Both the position numbers and the translations under genes were made by a program. Shown one piece after another: positions 5,278 to 6,851 of a stretch of 6,851 nt of DNA. Source of the stretch: Ilumatobacteraceae bacterium (GTDB lineage Bacteria > Actinomycetota > Acidimicrobiia > Acidimicrobiales > Ilumatobacteraceae); contig JANQZQ010000038.1 of assembly GCA_030728545.1 (NCBI GenBank), forward strand, positions 1 to 6,851, read 5' to 3'. The first letter of the stretch is position 1. Each line of letters opens with the position of its first letter. The notes beneath the pieces were generated by a model. The model did not search any database. It was given only the letters and a program-made list of their open reading frames with translations, and was not told where the DNA came from.

Positions 5278-5558
5278 TGTTCGCTTGTAAGTGTATGACG
5301 GTGGGCGATTGCGGTTGCTGCTACCCCATTGCGAACAATGGTCACGGTCACCATGTTGTCGTCGTCGATGCTTGCTACGAAGTCGGCAATGTCATGCTGG
5401 GTCACCACCTGTGCCACACCTCGATGAGTTGCCACGGCCAGTGCGAGTGCATCAGCAGCCGTTGTGGCTCGCTGAACATTGACGAGGTGAGCCGAACTAT
5501 GTGACAACGACAGCAACACCGTCGATGCAACGGCGACGATTGCTAGAGCAAACGGCAT
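5274..5558 (-). CDS. small TadE-like membrane protein (hypothetical)
   Basis: This 94-aa protein has an N-terminal hydrophobic helix (about residues 2-18) and then NVQRATTAADALALAVA (27-43). That resembles the RxQxAADAAALAxA segment after the membrane helix of TadE/TadG-type pilus-assembly proteins (compare the actinobacterial Rv3654c group). The C-terminal half (56-86) reads as short strands, MVTVTIVRNGVAATAIA, also seen in that group. It lacks other Tad genes nearby, so a pilus role cannot be claimed. Its ATG is 9 nt after the gyrA stop and in the same frame as gyrA. Its TGA overlaps the DUF3566 start by 4 nt. No Shine-Dalgarno is visible. It is not part of the usual gyrA-DUF3566 pair. Family assignment is tentative; the ORF itself is well supported by its tight fit between neighbours. 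Confidence 0.65.
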   Translation of the reverse strand: MPFALAIVAVASTVLLSLSHSSAHLVNVQRATTAADALALAVATHRGVAQVVTQHDIADFVASIDDDNMVTVTIVRNGVAATAIAHRHTLTSEQ

Positions 5559-5567
5559 TCGCGATGG

Positions 5568-6851
5568 CTAGGCATCGTCACCGGCGAAGATGGGTGCCAC
5601 CGAGGCCACCACTTGTCCGGCTTCTAATGTCATTACGCGCACACCAGTGGCCGCCCGCCCCTGACTTGAAATTTCGCGCACAGGCATACGAATGGTGGTG
5701 CCACCAGTGGCCACCACGACGATTTGATCTTCTAGCCCCACCATGAACGCTGCCACTACGCGACCTTTTTTGCCGGTGAGTTTGATGCCGATCATGCCCA
5801 TTCCGCCACGGCCCTTGCGTGCGAAGTTGGAAATCTGTGTGCGCTTGCCATAGCCCGACTCGGTAATCATGAGGATTGACGATTCGTCGCTTGCCACATC
5901 AACTGCCACCACTTCGTCGCCAGCACGCATCTTCATGCCCCGCACGCCGGCGGCCGACCGCCCCATTGGGCGCACCGACTTTTCGCTGAACCGAATTGTT
6001 TGGCCACTGCGCGTCACCATGAACACATCATCGGTTCCGTTTGTCTCAATCACTCGAACGAGTTCGTCCTTCGGCCGCAACTTCAGGGCGATCAAACCAT
6101 CGCGGCGACTCGAGTCATATTCATCGAATTTTGTCTTTTTTACCTGACCCTGTTTGGTCACAAAGAACAAGTTGCGCTCACCTGGGAAATCACGGGTGTC
6201 GATAATTGCTTGAATCGTTTCACCTTGCTGCAGCGGCAACAAGTTGACGATGGGGATGCCCTTGGCCGTGCGTTCACGCTCGGGCACTTCGAGCGCCCGC
6301 AGACGATATACCCGACCCCGGTTAGAAAAGAACAACAAATACGCATGCGCTGTAGTGAAAATGATGTTGCGTACGATGTCGTCGCTTTTCATCCGCGCAC
6401 CGCTCACACCACGACCGCCACGACCCTGAGTACGGAACGAATCTGCCGAAACGGCCTTGATGTATTGCTCTTGGGTCATGACAATGACGAGTTCTTTGTC
6501 TTCCACGAGGTCTTCGACACCCATCTCGCTCACATCGGCAGCTATTTGGCACACCCGGGGCGTGGCAAACGTGGTTTTCACCTTGGTGAGCTCACCTGAA
6601 ATCACTGCGCGAAGTTTTTTGTCGTCACGCAAAATGGCAGAGAGTTCTTTGATCTTTTCTTGAATCTCTTTTTGTTCGGATTCCAAGTCAATTCGCGACA
6701 GTTTGGTGAGTTGACGCAACTGCATATCGAGGATGTCAATGGCTTGGCGTTCGGTGAAACCGAACTTCTTGCTCATCAACGCTTCTTTGGCAGCCGCAGC
6801 ATCTTCGCTGGCGCGAATCACCTTGATGATTTCGTCAATGACGTTGAGCGC
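5568..6851 (-). CDS. gyrA: DNA gyrase subunit A, C-terminal part (5' end beyond window)
   Basis: The frame is open to the right edge, so only the last 427 codons are seen; the catalytic tyrosine lies outside. The visible part starts at ALNVIDEIIKVIRASED in the tower/coiled-coil region, passes FGFTERQAIDILDMQLRQL and the charged coiled coil, and enters the C-terminal beta-pinwheel that wraps DNA. The GyrA box, QGRGGRG (6408-6428), which separates gyrase from topoisomerase IV ParC, is intact. Degenerate blade repeats with GR/GxxG turns follow, and the protein ends in a short acidic AGDDA. DNA gyrase uses ATP to introduce negative supercoils; GyrA cuts and rejoins DNA together with GyrB, which is probably encoded just upstream. 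No start can be judged here. The TadE-like gene follows after 9 nt. Confidence 0.98.
   Translation of the reverse strand, partial: ALNVIDEIIKVIRASEDAAAAKEALMSKKFGFTERQAIDILDMQLRQLTKLSRIDLESEQKEIQEKIKELSAILRDDKKLRAVISGELTKVKTTFATPRVCQIAADVSEMGVEDLVEDKELVIVMTQEQYIKAVSADSFRTQGRGGRGVSGARMKSDDIVRNIIFTTAHAYLLFFSNRGRVYRLRALEVPERERTAKGIPIVNLLPLQQGETIQAIIDTRDFPGERNLFFVTKQGQVKKTKFDEYDSSRRDGLIALKLRPKDELVRVIETNGTDDVFMVTRSGQTIRFSEKSVRPMGRSAAGVRGMKMRAGDEVVAVDVASDESSILMITESGYGKRTQISNFARKGRGGMGMIGIKLTGKKGRVVAAFMVGLEDQIVVVATGGTTIRMPVREISSQGRAATGVRVMTLEAGQVVASVAPIFAGDDA

Noticed and set aside
6000..6599. 199-codon plus-strand ORF inside gyrA
   Set aside because: It lies wholly antisense to clearly conserved GyrA sequence and shows no domain; it is a shadow ORF.

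Overview
The window looks like the chromosome of an actinobacterium of moderate GC content. The main reason is the right-hand block on the minus strand: the C-terminal half of gyrA, then a DUF3566 membrane protein, then tRNA-Ile. The order gyrA - DUF3566 - tRNA-Ile - tRNA-Ala is a well-known actinobacterial arrangement. The soluble MgtE-N/CBS gene coupled to a DUF1003 gene on the plus strand is also typical of the phylum (compare the Rv1232c/Rv1231c pair of Mycobacterium tuberculosis). A member of Acidimicrobiia is my guess, but the sequence alone does not prove it.

Layout from left to right. A minus-strand tRNA-Ala(UGC) lies at the left edge. It is divergent from three plus-strand genes: a YdcF/DUF218 membrane-anchored protein (156-914), an MgtE-N/CBS protein (968-2224) and a DUF1003 membrane protein (2221-2739); the last two overlap by ATGA. 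These meet, tail to tail with an 83-bp overlap, a long minus-strand run that starts beyond the right edge: gyrA (partial), a 94-aa TadE-like membrane protein, DUF3566, tRNA-Ile(GAU), a 46-aa small membrane protein, a saccharopine-dehydrogenase-like NAD(P)-binding protein and an alpha/beta hydrolase. Gaps in this run are never more than 45 nt, so the tRNA appears to sit inside a polycistronic transcript. There is no gene-free stretch over 300 bases.

How the parts fit. GyrA is the catalytic and DNA-wrapping subunit of DNA gyrase. The TadE-like and DUF3566 proteins are small membrane proteins of unknown role, translationally coupled to each other by a 4-nt overlap. The MgtE-N/CBS and DUF1003 proteins probably act together at the membrane, perhaps in sensing a cation or nucleotide. 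The two tRNA genes, normally adjacent, are here about 4.65 kb apart with two opposed gene groups between them, which points to an insertion or rearrangement.

The least expected items are the 46-aa ORF just after tRNA-Ile, which carries a perfect 10-bp inverted repeat inside its last codons, and a similar 4-nt-loop inverted repeat before the MgtE-N gene. No CRISPR array, transposase, integrase or recognisable defence system was seen.
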